Source: Eleusine coracana subsp. coracana (lineage: Eukaryota > Streptophyta > Magnoliopsida > Poales > Poaceae). Taken from it: a stretch of 64,000 bases of DNA. Location of the stretch: contig CM064434.1 in NCBI GenBank assembly GCA_032690845.1, positions 10,914,108-10,978,107 on the forward strand, given 5' to 3'. How positions within the stretch are numbered: the stretch's first letter is position 1; each line of letters opens with the position of its first letter. The notes below the pieces were generated by a model that made no database searches, had not been told where the DNA came from, and worked only from the letters and a program-made list of their open reading frames with translations. Below, piece after piece: positions 44,740 through 56,904 of this stretch. The position numbers and the translations under genes are program-made.

Positions 44740-45569
44740 TAGAAGTCATGGCACTGAGGGAATTTCACCAGAATTTATGGCACTGAAGGAATTGATAGCA
44801 ATTTCTATGGCATACAGGGAATTCTCTCCTCTAGAAGGAAATGGCGAAGAACATTCTTTGGAACCCTATGCACATGATTCCCATTTCTACTTCTCTTTTC
44901 AGATTTCCATCTTGAAGTGTTACATGCTGAACAAAAATCTAAAAGTGCATGGTTTTTCCAAAATAGTGTGCCATCAATTTTCACAAGCATGAATATTGGT
45001 GTATCCCATACCAAGACATTTTATTGTACTTTTGGCGGCATTGAAATTTTTAGGAAGTGATGAACCTTCAGGCAAAACATCCTTAAGTAACTCTAGTAGC
45101 ATGTCAAAATTTTTATTACTCCATTCCCCAAGAAATTTGACATGGAGCAATGGAACCAAAAAATGTAGCTTCAAGAAATTTGTACAGCCCGGGTATAGCT
45201 CTTTACCAGCATCATCTACCAACTTATAAAAGATTCCATATTTTGATTTCACCGACCGTCATTTACTTCTAAATCCCTATTGTCGTCTAAGCCCCTAGCT
45301 AAGTCTCGAAGTAAATCATAAATATCATCCTCTTCATTTGAGTTCTCAACTTCTACCCTATCAGATTGCATGACATTTGGAACAAAGCTGGAACTTGGTT
45401 GTCCATGATTCACAAATGTTGTGTACCCTTCTATAAACCCGTCACATATCAAATGCTCACGTACAACACCGGCAACTCTCCAACAAGAATTCTGACAAAT
45501 CTTGCAAGGACTCAATATCTTGTATCCTCTCGCTGAATTGCTAAAAGTAAACTCTAAGAACAGGTTCAC
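44740..45569 (-). pseudogene. CACTA-3 tnp2 transposase, N-terminal remnant
   Basis: The minus strand shows the transposase-associated domain (FLEFTFSNSARGYKILSPCK, ICQNSCWRVAGVVREHLICD, GFIEGYTTFVNHG) and the linker VENSNEEDDIYDLLRDLARG. The start of the tnp2 domain follows (ELYPGCTNFLKLHFLVPLLH, VLPEGSSLPKNFNAAKSTIK, LGMGYTNIHACEN). After a frame change near 44975 it reads LFWKNHALLDFCSACNTSRW and VPKNVLRHFLLEERI, then stops. The catalytic core and DUF4218 region are missing. Exon joins are not resolved because frames change near 45250. Confidence 0.8.
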
Positions 45570-45612
45570 TCCATTACTATACTCACCACTTTGCCTACAT
45601 ATAGTTAAGGGA

Positions 45613-46145
45613 AAATTGTCCGAAACACACTAACAAACTATGACTTCGTCCTGAGCACACAAAAAAATTGAATTTAGGTGTAACAAACTACGATTATGGA
45701 ATATTTTGTCTGTGACACACTATGACTATTTAAAAATTATTTTCAACTTTTCTATGTCAATATATAAAATAGGTTAGAATTTGAAACTTGACTCAAATAC
45801 ACATTGCTGCATTCTCTATCATAAAAGAATAGGGCTACATTTTTTTTTATTGTTTGTATGGTTTGCTCCATAAATTAAATATTAAACAATTAACAAACAA
45901 CATAATGAATTAAAAAATCTAGCTCTATTTTTTGATGATAGAGAATGGTGCAATATATATTTGTAACAAGTTTCAAATTCCAATATATTATATAGATTGA
46001 GATAGGAAAGTTGAAAGTTATTGTTTAATGGTTATAATGTGCCACAGATGAATTTTTCCACAATCATAGTGTGTTACAACTAAATTCAATTTTGTTAGTG
46101 TGCACAGTATGAAGCCACAGTTTGTTAGTTTGTTCTAGACAATTT
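45613..46145. mobile_element. Long-inverted-repeat MITE inside CACTA-3
   Basis: AAATTGTCCGAAACACACTA at the left is mirrored by the reverse complement of the right end, AAATTGTCTAGAACAAACTA. The similarity continues inward for roughly 200 bases (for example CTAACAAACTATGACTTC versus CTAACAAACTGTGGCTTC). It is AT-rich and non-coding. No convincing target duplication was found, so the family is open. Confidence 0.65.
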
Positions 46146-46997
46146 GATATTAGATCAAACACTACAACATTGCATCTAATGTTTACTAAAAATATTACAA
46201 TTTACCTACGCTGACTCATCCATCTTTTATCCATTATGCGTCTTATATAAAAATTAATACCAAATGGTAGAATATATGAAATAAATAGATGTACCTACAT
46301 ACAAGCCACATGCATAGGATCAGAAATACACACACTCAATCAACCAATGAAGTTTGTCGATACACATTCAAACAACAACATGCTTGTCCTGTAGAATAAT
46401 AATTTTCACCAGCTTCAAAGCAAAGTATTCATGCTTGGTAAAATAAAAGAAACCATACCAGTACTTGTTCAAGCGAGAGATGTCAGCACCAAAGACAACC
46501 AATCAGCAGGTTGATGCAGCCCTAGTCTTTTACCACCAACGATGGAAAAAAGAGGATTAAATTGTCTTTTACCACCAAGGATGGAATAACATTTTGCACA
46601 GAAAAGATCTGCAATGTCATCAGCCATTTGTGTAAAGGAACTGCAATGTGCTCACTGTACCTTGGAATCTCCAGACATGCATCCTTTCCTACACCCCCCC
46701 GGCAACTGACCACCTCCCCCCAATATACCTTAGGAGCACCCCCCCGGCACTGTACCTTGGAATCTCCTGCCAACTGTGTTACAAATAAGAGCTAAACTAT
46801 TGAATCCTTCAGTCCATCACACGTTCTGGTCCTGTCTGAAACAAATGTACATTATTTGGTCAGTCATGAACAATCTCACATATTGGGCAAGACAGGCTTC
46901 TAAAGGAGCTCAAAATTTTAAGGGCACCAATATGCTTACTTCCGGAATCTCCTGAGGATGGTTGACTGCAATAGAACAAGCACAACTCTTGGATCTT

Positions 46998-47510
46998 TCA
47001 GGTTGCTCCACTCTGAAATAACCAGATCAACGCAACACCAGACCCAATAAATCTAATAAATCCGTTTGAAACAAATATAGAAGAAAAGGAAGAACAATAC
47101 CTACCTAAACTCGATTCATTTGGCTGGGGGTAAGTGGCAAATGACAAGCAGATCCAGTCCTTCAGTGGGGACACAAACTCATCTTTGTGGCCTGCAAGAG
47201 GAAAGGGAGGCAGCAGATACAGCAGGGGGTGGAGGATTTTTTGGGGATGGCTCGTTCTTGAGCGCTGTGTTTGAGGGCAGGTCTGCGACAGCGGGTGGTC
47301 GTGGAGAGCACGCGAGCAGCAAGAGGAGTAGGCGATCGGCATCGGCGGGGTGTAAAGAGCAGGTGTGCGGGCAGCGGGTGGTGGTCGAGCGCACGCAAGC
47401 AGAGAAAGGAGCAGTGAGCGGCAGGGTGTGAAGAGCAGGTGCGCATGCAGCTCGTCGCATGAGGCGGTGGTGGCGGCTGGGGCTTGGAGAGCAAGTGGGC
47501 GGCTGGTCAT
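46998..47510 (-). other. GC-rich open frame in CACTA-3, probably the 5' leader of tnp2
   Basis: An open minus-strand frame of 170 residues rich in Pro, Ser, Leu and Ala lies just inside the right subterminal repeats, upstream of the tnp2 remnant in transcription direction. No domain is recognisable. GC-rich first exons or leaders sit at this position in grass CACTA elements, so it is more likely leader than a separate gene. Confidence 0.35.
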
Positions 47511-47980
47511 GTGAGGTATGAAGGGTGTGCTGGTTGGGTCCTAGAAAGAGAAGGGAAATTTTGGTTCCCCTAGATTATAGTGAGCATACAGTAATATTTT
47601 CAATTTGGCTCCTTCTTCCTTCCGCCGACATTTAAAATGTGGCCATGTGTAATCCGCCGATAGATTTGTTGTCGTTGAATCAATGCCGACAGTTTGCTTG
47701 CTGGTGCAACCAATGCTGACATTTTGTTTGTCGCTCGATAAATGTATTCCTGACAGATGATCAATTGGAGAATTGTTAGAGAAATACCGATAGTTTGTTA
47801 GACAGCAATTAGAACCTTTTACTACAGATATTAACTGGCAAAAGTGTGCCATGGTATAGTGATCGATCGGCGATCGATATTAACTATCAACAACATGTCA
47901 CGAGATAGAGGTGGGTCCAAAAGTCTTGATGAGTCTTCATCTCCTTCCGGTGCCAGGGCTTACGAAAAACACTCGATAGT

Positions 47981-50445
47981 CACTACCACAAATATGGCCT
48001 TTAGCGGGAGTAGTCGAAAGGCCGAAGTGGCGCTACTCAAAGTGGGCCATTGCTACAGAGCCCAGGGAGCCTACCCCGAGACTAGCCAGGCCTCTTTAGT
48101 GGTGGCTAAAGATGGTCATTGTTTATGGTGGCGATTGACAATGCCAACCGTCTTTAAAAATTGCCCAAACCATAAAACTCACGCTCGGGCAATTCCCACC
48201 CTCACCCGAACAGTGGTAGACCAAAAATTTGGGCAAATCATCAAAATCAAGGGGGAATGGTTTTGGGTTCATTTTTGTGTAGGCTTTTTCTCTATAAGGT
48301 AAGGGGAATTCATTCCATATGTTTGTTTATTGCTTTCATTATGAAATCAAGTTGAATTTTGAGTTTTAAGTTTGTTAGGTTTTCATCAAATTTTAGCTCA
48401 ATTCTTTTGATTTTTATGGTTCTAGTGGGTTGGCGTTGACATTTATGGAAGCATACATCATCTATTTTTATGACAACAAAAAAATCAACTATAGATAGCC
48501 TCTTTTATATGGACCAAAATATAAATCTAATTTGCATACTAGAGAGAGAAAGGAAAGAAGAGTTAGTGCATGAGGATGTTAATTTTTTTAAAATTTTTGA
48601 TAAAAATTAAGTAATATATGGAATAACAACACTCATGATTGCCACACAATGTTTTCATTATCAAATCACCATGGGTGAAGGTTGTTGTAACTCGCCTCTG
48701 CTACTTTATTAACACAGTCTCAAAGAAGGTGATCACTAAAGACGAGCTTATGACCTACAGACCAAAATAAAGGAAACACTGTGTAGAATTCAGATGGTCT
48801 TCCCTTCATCCTTTTTAAAAATGAAACACTGCATGATTCATATTGTTGACCTGATGTCTATGTTGGGTCATGTCTACCTGCATCAAATGTTTCCATTTGA
48901 GAGGTTCATGTATGTTTTGAATGGCTATGTTCAGACTCGTTCTCATCCAAAGAGTTCTGTGATTGAGGGCAACAAAATTGGGGAGATCATCGATTGTTGC
49001 ATAGATTATACTAAAGATGGTAGATCAATTGGTATTCCCATGTATCATCACGAGGGGAGATTATCTGGAAAAGTTACAAAAGGACAGAGATCATTCATCG
49101 ATCGTGAGTTCAAACGAGTGGATCAAACACATTTTAGCATATTACAGCAGACACAAATTGTGGGTCTATACTTTGAAAAACATTTGTTGGAGCTTCATCG
49201 ACACAATGAGGATGTGATGGATAAATCGATCATAGACGAGCACAAGTGCCACTCTACATCATGGTTCAGCTTCCTAGACCATCAAAGTGGTGATTCTGTG
49301 GAAGAGAAAATATTGAGAAGCTTAGCTAATGGCCTGACACGGAACGTGGTTAACTTTCAGGTTTACGACATCAATGGTTTTATGTTTTACATCCAATAAA
49401 AGGAAGAGAAAAGCAAGTGTTAAAACAGTAGTGTTCGAGTACAAGCCATTGATGAAGAGGACTAAGAGACCTCATATTATGGGTACATTGAAGAAATGTG
49501 GGAACTAGGCTATGGTGGAAATTTACAGGTTCATATAATTAAATGCATATGGGTGAAGCACCCTCATGGAATGGAGGTGGAATAGGTGTTTTATCTTAAC
49601 AATATATGTCACAACTACGAGCCTAGGATACTCGCAAAGATGGTGAAATAGGTGTTTTATATACTCGATCCAAAGGATGAAAAGAGATACATTGTTATTC
49701 TAGATAAACAAAGAATCATTGGAGTGGAGAATCTGGAGGATTCAGATAAATACAATTAGTATGACGAGGTGTCATTTTTCATAGATCAAAAAATGTTTCG
49801 ACTCCTAGAAGTAAGACTCTCCTATTACGGTGGAATGCCCTATATGCACACCGATCATTGCGAAGGAAAAATCATTCAAGGACAACTAAATTATCATGTA
49901 ATTTTATTTTGTTAAGTATTTTTAGTATGTGAACCATGTAATTTTGTTTTGTTAATTGTTGGATATGGGATCGATTGGTGATGGTTGGTAGGCAGTACAT
50001 GTCGCAAGAACGCGTGAACGCAATAATAGCTTAAAACAAAGTTACAGTTGAGAAAAAATATGATTTTTGGAAGATGTAGGGACCTATCTATAATTACAAA
50101 AAAATTTTGAGGACCTGTCTATAATTACTAAAAATTATATAGAGCCAATATAGTGAAATGTAAGGACTAGAAATATAATTTTTGGAAAGCATAGGGTTGT
50201 TTCTGCAAAAAAATCTTAGACTTCAACAGAATTTAGGTGAAGGCCATGGGCTTATATGCAAAAGGAAAAGGCTTCTGAGAATTTTGTTAAATAGAAGAAC
50301 AATTAACAAAATAAAATGTAAAATATCATTTTAGCGGCGACTCATATTACCAACCGTAGTAAAAAGATATAGCTGCGGATGTGAGCCACCACTATTTCTT
50401 TTTAGCGGTGGTTGGAAATGTAAGCCACCACTAAAGATGGGCGAC
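47981..50445 (+). mobile_element. CACTA-4: left part of a CACTA element (right end missing)
   Basis: Begins CACTACCACAAATATGGCC at 47981. Internal text at 48235-48480 (GTAAGGGGAA, TTTGTTAGGTTTTCATCAAA, GCATACATCATCTATTTT) recurs at 57180-57450 in CACTA-5, so both are one family in the same orientation. It carries a tnp2 C-terminal remnant. GCGGTGGTTGG-type repeats at 50330-50440 mark the last recognisable part; no TAGTG end with a duplication was found there. Confidence 0.7.
48690..49900 (+). pseudogene. CACTA-4 tnp2 transposase C-terminal remnant (DUF4218/DUF4216 type)
   Basis: The frame 48794-49399 reads MVFPSSFLKMKHCMIHIVDL, GHVYLHQMFPFERFMYVLNG, GRSIGIPMYHHEGRLSGKVT and LANGLTRNVVNFQVYDINGF. 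This is the ordered DUF4218 region of En/Spm-like tnp2 proteins (family text: PFERYMKVLKGYVRN, HEGRLSGKG, VVSFQGYDINGYTFYT). Before it, VITKDELMTY in another frame is the end of the preceding block. After 49400 the DUF4216-like part continues with many stops to about 49900. The catalytic N-terminal half is missing. Confidence 0.8.
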
Positions 50446-51200
50446 AACTATATCAGCAGAGTTGGTGGGACACTTAGCCCTAATTTCGGCGCTAAGTGTC
50501 ATCATGCCCTCCTCTCTGGCTCCTCGAGGGTCACCATACAGGCCCCATCCTACCTCCTGAGAGCCGTCGTGCCCTCCTCTCTAGCTCCCCAAGCAGCGCC
50601 GCACAGGCCCCTATCGTCCCAACGTTGCTGCGTCGTCCTCTCCGCCTCCTTATACGCCCTCGCACGGTCCCCGTCATGCGAGCGTTGCCGCGCCCTCCTC
50701 AACGCCTCCCTGAGCGCCACCGCATGGGCTACTCTTCTCTATGCCTCCCTCCTCTACGTGCATCGGCCTTCCCTCTCGTCCCCAGAGCGCCGGTTTTCCT
50801 TTCGTCCCCGAGCGCCACCATGCCCTCTTCTGTGCCTCCCTGAGCGCCGATGACCAGGTGCACCCTCTCCCTCTCTCTCTGCACCGACGTCTAGTTCTTT
50901 TGTTCTGTTCTTGTGTTCTGCGCCATCAGGAATCCAGGTGCGCCCTCTCCCTCTCATTGTATATGAAGATTGTACTCTCTATGTCATGATCATTTTAGTA
51001 CTCTTGCTCTATTACAAATGTGTGGTGTGTGTGTGTGTATTGTTGCTATTGTGGTCCTGTGTCATGATCATTTTAGTACTCATTGTCGAGACGGACAATA
51101 TTATTGACCCATTATTCGAGAAAACTAAAGTTGATAGCATTATTTTTTTTCTCAATAATTCACAAACATTGTCTTTATCTCACTTTCGGAATCACACCTA
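50446..51200. other. CpG-rich segment with imperfect short repeats; no gene recognised
   Basis: From 50500 to 50960 the text GCCCTCCTC / GCCTCCCTGAGCGCC recurs imperfectly. Open frames are Pro/Ser/Arg-rich without a domain. The arrangement (subterminal GCGG repeats, then TAGCCCTAAT, then a CpG-rich block) resembles the left half of CACTA-2, so this may be a piece of another CACTA element. A 23-base motif with TCATGATCATTTTAGTACTC occurs twice (50985 and 51061), and a short (TG)n run lies near 51018. Confidence 0.4.
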
Positions 51201-51911
51201 AGCCAGAAACAAATTAATACATTATCAAACTTAGCTTACCTACAAGCAAAAGACAACTATATTCAAACCAATAAAAGTGATGACTTCCTGAGGGCAACAA
51301 TTAAGTAGAGGACCACCAAAGTTTTGTTACCTAATGCAAGCAAGAGTCTAACCATAGAAAATCATAAAACGTGATTTCACACGTGTAATATTTTTCGTTG
51401 ATTTCATGTGCGAAGAAAAAGATGGAGACCACGCCATCTATCATGACACATTCGATCTCCTTCCCTCACGCTTCAGCAGCAGATGACCATTGTTGGTTTA
51501 CCTCGACTTGTAGGTCACTACATCACGATACAGTATAGGAACTCAAGATAGGGTATCTAACAAGACATGGAAAGAACAAGCAACTGGGAGATTTTGCAGT
51601 AATTTATTTAACACGAGTTTCAGAGGATGCGATTTGTCTTTACAAATAGAAAGCAAAACTGCATGTCATAATCTATGTTGCAATATAATCCAGATACTTG
51701 AGGCAGGTTAGCAACTAAATCACCTCAGATTTTAATAGGACATCTTTCGTACTCTATATACATTAAAGATGCACAATGAACACTTCACCAAAATTACACG
51801 GGACTCGCTTTTTATTGGCGGTAGATCTGAAGTGATGGTTTCATTATCCAATTGACGACATATTATAATCCTCTGATTTCATACGTTGGGTGCACTGAAG
51901 CTTCATTATGC
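51201..51911 (+). other. Upstream region of the O-methyltransferase gene; no gene seen
   Basis: AT-rich sequence without a convincing coding frame or transposon end. It is the likely 5' regulatory region of the gene that starts at 51971. Confidence 0.5.
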
Positions 51912-51919
51912 TATAAATA
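51912..51919 (+). promoter_or_regulatory. TATA box of the O-methyltransferase gene
   Basis: TATAAATA lies 52 bases before the ATG at 51971, which places a transcription start near 51945. It is the only good TATA match in the correct position. Confidence 0.7.
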
Positions 51920-51970
51920 GAGTATTATGCACATGGTTTCCTATATCATCCAAAACCTACAGGCAGAAAA

Positions 51971-53510
51971 ATGGAAGCCGAGCGTTGCAGTATGGGATCC
52001 TTCCACGAGCAAAACCATACTGATCTTCAAGCCTTGCTCGATGCTCAGCTTGACCTCTGGCACAATACCTTCGCTTTCATCAAGTCCATGGCATTTAAGG
52101 CCGCAATAGAACTACGAATAGCTGACGCCATCAACAACCGTGGTGGCGCAGCAACGCTCACCCAAATAGCCACCAAGGTTATAATTCACCCGTCCAAAAT
52201 TCCATGCCTACGTCGACTTATGCGTGTCCTCACTGTGGCCGGTGTCTTCAGCATCGCACATCACCCGGCAGACGATGATGATCAAGTCTACCAGCTAACA
52301 TCAGCATCCCAACTTCTTGTAGGCTCATCGAGCATTGCTCCTACGCTAAACTTGATACTCCATAGTATCATTGTATCTCCATTCCTCGATCTCGGATCTT
52401 GGTTCGAGCACGAGCTACCAGATATACCTCTCTTTGACATGAAACATGGACAACCATTTTGGGAGGTGGTCGGCCATGACGTGACCATGAGCATGCTCTT
52501 TAATGATGGCATGGTTGCAGACACCCGCTTTCTCATGGACATTGTCATCGAGGAGTGCGGCGGTATTTTCCAGGGGATAAGCTCCCTCATTGACGTCGCA
52601 GGGGGGCTTGGCGCCGCAGCCCAAGCCATCTCAAACGCATTTCCACATATGGAGTGCAGTGTCCTGGAGCTTGCCCATGTTGTCGCCAATGCTCCTGCTG
52701 GCACTAACCTTAATTATATTGCCGGCGATATGTTTGAAAGCATTCCATCTGCAAATGTTGTATTCCTCAAGGTACGTCTTCTAGTAAGGTATCTACCGTG
52801 TCTTCATATGTGTTTTACTTTGCTGTAAGAGGTTACTACTGCCCCCATTTTTTTCTTTCTATCAGCCAATCAGAACTTGATTACTTAAATTTCTAGAAAA
52901 AAAATGCTTGTTCATTAGGATAGAACCGCCGTCCTAACTATATAAAACTACAGTGATGAAATGAATCGAGTCTGTGATCGCAGGTAGGGATAACAATGTG
53001 CAACGTGTAGTGGGAATGAAAACTGATAGTAGGGTGTAACCAATCGACACACTAGCAAATATAGATATATCCTTTCACGTGCACATAAAGTTATAATGCT
53101 GGGGGAGGTATAAACAAATTTCTATATATAATTGTACCATCAGCATCTTTTCAATGCTCAGGATGCCATAAATATGAGTATTACTCGCTAATTTTCTTTA
53201 CTTATTTCAGTGGGTTATGCATGACTGGGGTGATTCTGAGTGTATAACGATATTGAGGAACTGCAAGAAAGCTATACCCCCACGAGATGAAGGTGGCAAG
53301 GTGATAATAGTAGATGCCGTGATTGGAGCTGGTCCATCGAATACAAAGCATAGAGAAACACATGCATTGTATGATCTCTTCATTATGGTTGCCAATGGCA
53401 TTGAGCGAGACGAGCAAGAGTGGCAGAAGATTATCTTTGGAGCCGGTATCAGTGGCTACAAAATTATACCAGTTTTAGGTGTTCGATCTATTATCGAGAT
53501 CTACCCATAA
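51971..53510 (+). CDS. Plant O-methyltransferase, ZRP4/COMT-type, two exons, 366 residues
   Basis: Predicted cytosolic enzyme that moves a methyl group from S-adenosylmethionine to a phenolic or similar hydroxyl. Exon 1 is 51971-52771, the intron is 52772-53210 (GTACGT...TTTCAG, phase 0), and exon 2 is 53211-53510. The joined frame has no stop. The N-terminal dimerisation domain spans residues ~15-125. The methyltransferase fold holds LIDVAGGLG (206-214), VLELAHV (231-237), GDMF (252-255) and K267. The active site has H271 (MHDWGD), D302 and E332 (GIERDEQEWQ), matching the catalytic His and acidic pair of COMT-like enzymes. Length and intron place fit the ZRP4-like grass group. Odd points: GGLG where relatives have GGHG, and Glu233 where the ribose-binding Asp (LDLPHV) is usual. 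The substrate cannot be named from sequence. CACTA pieces flank the gene on both sides. Confidence 0.9.
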
Positions 53511-56449
53511 TATTGCAAATTTAATTAATGATACACGTGGATATCACAACTTGTATAGATGAACCTTATCTATATCTGGATGTACCGAATGCAATTGTGT
53601 GCCTAATGCCACAGCTGTATGGCCTGGCAAGTCAGAAGATGATCCGCTATTTAATATATAAACTGCTTCTATAATGTATCATTCGGTCAGTATTAATCTA
53701 CCTATGTCTTTGCACTACTGGTACTGTCTTTCTGAAGGAACAAAACATTTATTCTTCACTGTAAGGAGCTCTGGAAAAGCTCCACGTTTTCAAATACACA
53801 ACAACATCTATTTATTAATAAAAGGAGATAACCTTTCAACCACGGTAGCTAGAAAAAAAGAGAAATAGGCTAGAAATTCTCATAAAAAAGCAAAACATCC
53901 GGCTCTTAATCATATCTTTATAAATTTTAGATCAAAATCTGACCCTTGGTTCCCTCTCATGTGATCCCTTGAAAACTGAATTAGGCTGTTGTGGCTGCCG
54001 CAACAACACGTCCAGATATCCTTTGCATCGGCCTTGCCCCTACCTTTAGATGTGCCATGCGCCGCCACGCACAAGACCAAGCCCTACACAGCAGCAGGTG
54101 CCTCGATGCATGATATCCAGGCAAGGAACCCGTCTACAAACTTGTGAATAAACCAGCAACTGCAGGAAACCAGCAATCAGCAGAGCAAACCACGAGCGAC
54201 ATACTCAGCAGCCGCATCCTCCAAAATCTTCCTTTAATTAATGGTGATGTGTGACTCTGTCCTGAAACCAGCTAGGATTGGTGCTGTTTTGATCTTTTTT
54301 TTTTCTTCATACGTACTGCCCCATAATTTCGATCTAATATGTTTTTATCAATTGAATCTTTACTTATACTTCTAATCCAAGTCAGCATTCTATACTGCAA
54401 AGCTAACAGGACAGGTATGTGGTATAAAGCACAAGCTCAACGGCATAGTGGCAGTATACCAGGATCCATAGAGACGGTTGCCTTGTGCGCTTGCCTTCCA
54501 GCACCAGCAGTAAAGGAGCACTCAAACAGGCAGAATCAAATAACAGATCTCAACAGGACAAGCTACTGCATCTCCAGGAAGGTAAGTTGTTCTCCTTTGA
54601 GAATTTATTTTGCCATTCAGTCGGCATAGTATCTATATGGCATATGTTAAAATTTTGTTGTTTCCATAACAAAGCATGCAAATTACTCTAGGACGTAGCG
54701 TATTATTGATATTCGATAGTGAAAAAAAAAATCAGTCCCTGTGAATTTATACAGTGCTAATATTATCAATCATAACAACTAAACTTACTGAAACAAATAT
54801 GAAAGATAAGAAAGGACAAAACACCATGTGTAATTTTTTGCCATAGCACATAAGTAATTTTGTTCTAAAATCATGTTTTCAGAAATGTATTTGAAATTCA
54901 ACAATACTCCCAAAGGGTTATCGAATAACGACGCTACAAAAACTTTTGAATTTATTCAAGCAAGTCAGTGTAATAAAGGTCAACGTAAGATTATCTGAAG
55001 TTAGTACTGATTGTGTAGTAAGCTAAAATGCAATGCTTGTGTCATGTAAAGTCAATATGTTATACAAGTTCTCTGGACCCACATTCAGTACATTGGGACT
55101 AGACTATTCATGGTTTCAAAAGATACAATCAGGAATCCAACTTGATCATAGTATTCATGTTTTATGAACAGCAAATATTGAATGCGTAAGCAGTTATTCT
55201 ATGTTAGAATGTACTTGATTAACTATATGATAAACATGGGTTGGCAATTAAACTTTGAAAATGGTACAAGGGATTGTAGGAATCTGTTGTATGCTACTGT
55301 TGATATTATGAATCAAACAATAGAAGATTTAGTCTTACAAAGGATACTATAAGTACACTGCTTCACATTTATTTTCTTATCATTATGATAAATAAGACTA
55401 ACCATGAACTTATAGTCAATCAGAGATTCTTTTATAATACATAGATAGAACCTGTGTGCTTATCGGGGACACGGTGCAACCATGCAAGCTTAAGCCATCT
55501 GAAGCTGACAGAAGAAACATTTTATTTTGAATAGCAGTGGGGTTCGATATTTGTCAACAAAAAATGGTACATATGTGAGTGACGATGCCCTTCTTAGCCT
55601 GATATCTAGGGTTAGGAAGCTCAGTTTAAATATGGAACCTTGCAAAGCATAGATGTTTTTGCTTGGGCATAAGCATATAAATACCCATGACTCAACTAGG
55701 TCAAGTGGTACTCCTCAACCATGGAGTCGGACAGCCTAATTGACCCCCATAAATAACATGTAAATTAGATGCATCCAAAGAGAAGGTAACTTAAACATTA
55801 TTTTCTATTACAAACATTATTTCATCACAAATAAATGAATAGTTTTTAGGATAAATTGTTTAACTTAATTTCTATGAATAAATAATTGTAGGGTACAATT
55901 TCTTGTATTATTAGAACCATAACAAGCCAATGGCTTTTGCTACAAAGTGTAATATGGGGTATATACAACTTATGGTATGGTCTCAGACCGGTTTAGTACG
56001 TATATTATTGTATATTATTGTTCTGACATCTCATTCAATTATCACACCTTTTCAAGTTCTCAATCAAATTATTTAGGGGAAACAGAAAGCATATTGAAAA
56101 ATCATATGAATAAAAGGGGGAGTATTCAATAGTAAAAATATGAAAAAAAATTACTGACCACCTCATTAGACAAAATAATATTTTTTAATAATTACAATTC
56201 AAATGCAGTCACTCAAGTACTCACCGCTATAAGCACATACATACACCACATCCTTATGATCATGAGATTCACAAAGTCACCACATAGACACCTCGCTGTC
56301 TATGAGATGTTGCCTCTCACTGAAAGAATAGTTAGCCATAAAGTAACACCCGTATTAAATCTAAGATTTGAATCAGAATTGGTTGGATCCATCACAAAGA
56401 ACCTAACCAATAAACTATACTTAATTTCCAGAAAGAAATACAATAGCTA
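53511..56449. other. 3' region of the O-methyltransferase and AT-rich sequence without recognised genes
   Basis: Open frames here (for example 54339-54629) are short and show no domain. 54410-54580 has exon-like composition (ends CAGGAAG|GTAAGT) but no recognisable product. The rest is AT-rich. Confidence 0.4.
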
Positions 56450-56610
56450 GCCCGTGCATTTGCACAGGCATGTTTGCTAGTTTCTTTGAAACACAATTGC
56501 CTGACCCCTATATTGCAAATGCAACCACCCATATGTCAAAGGTCAAACCTGGTTGTGTGTGGTTCCTTCAAATAAAGGAACCTTACCAGCTGAGCTACAG
56601 TTACTTTTGC
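56450..56610 (-). mobile_element. tRNA-related SINE-like sequence (tentative)
   Basis: The minus strand reads TGTAGCTCAGCTGGTAAGG near 56590-56605, a good polymerase III box A, followed by a box B-like AGGTTTGACCTTTGAC about 50 bases on. The sequence cannot fold as a full tRNA, so a SINE head or tRNA relic is more likely than a gene. Confidence 0.4.
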
Positions 56611-56904
56611 TCGATACACAATAACTTTGTTGGGAACTATATTGGGAAGATCGCCAAGTAACAAATACTACTAGATTACAGCTATTTAAGTTCATTGTGA
56701 CCATATATAATATGATATTACATCACACACCTTTCAAATATTATGATGCATATGTTTTGCCAAACACAAACGTTCTTGCAACATTAAATACCAATGGATC
56801 CATAGGATTGTCTGGATTAACATCTCATCTGAGATTTTATATGAAGACTTTGGTGATCGAAGATGAGAATAGCAATATGGGTATTCATGATTATATATAG
56901 ATTC

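Larger units (their letters stand above)
44145..47861 (-). mobile_element. CACTA-3: deleted En/Spm-like CACTA element
   Basis: Starts CACTACACCATTACC and ends ATGGTATAGTG, with ATC on both sides (44142-44144 and 47862-47864). The reverse complement of the right end, CACTATACCATGGC, followed by ACTTTTGCC, matches the left end. Subterminal CCGACAGT/ACTGTCGG-type repeats occur at 44165-44430 and 47620-47800. It carries the N-terminal part of a tnp2 transposase on the minus strand (44740-45569) and an inverted-repeat MITE. The rest of the transposase is deleted. It is 3717 bases long. Confidence 0.9.

Noticed and set aside
45490..45600. Possible separate gene start in front of the tnp2 remnant
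   Set aside because: The text belongs to the transposase-associated domain of tnp2 and lies inside the CACTA-3 ends.
54339..54691. Small plus-strand gene downstream of the O-methyltransferase
   Set aside because: Short, no domain, no splice or promoter context beyond one donor-like site; not supported.
56570..56605. A tRNA gene on the minus strand
   Set aside because: Only box A is good; the acceptor and anticodon stems do not pair, so a SINE or relic is more likely.
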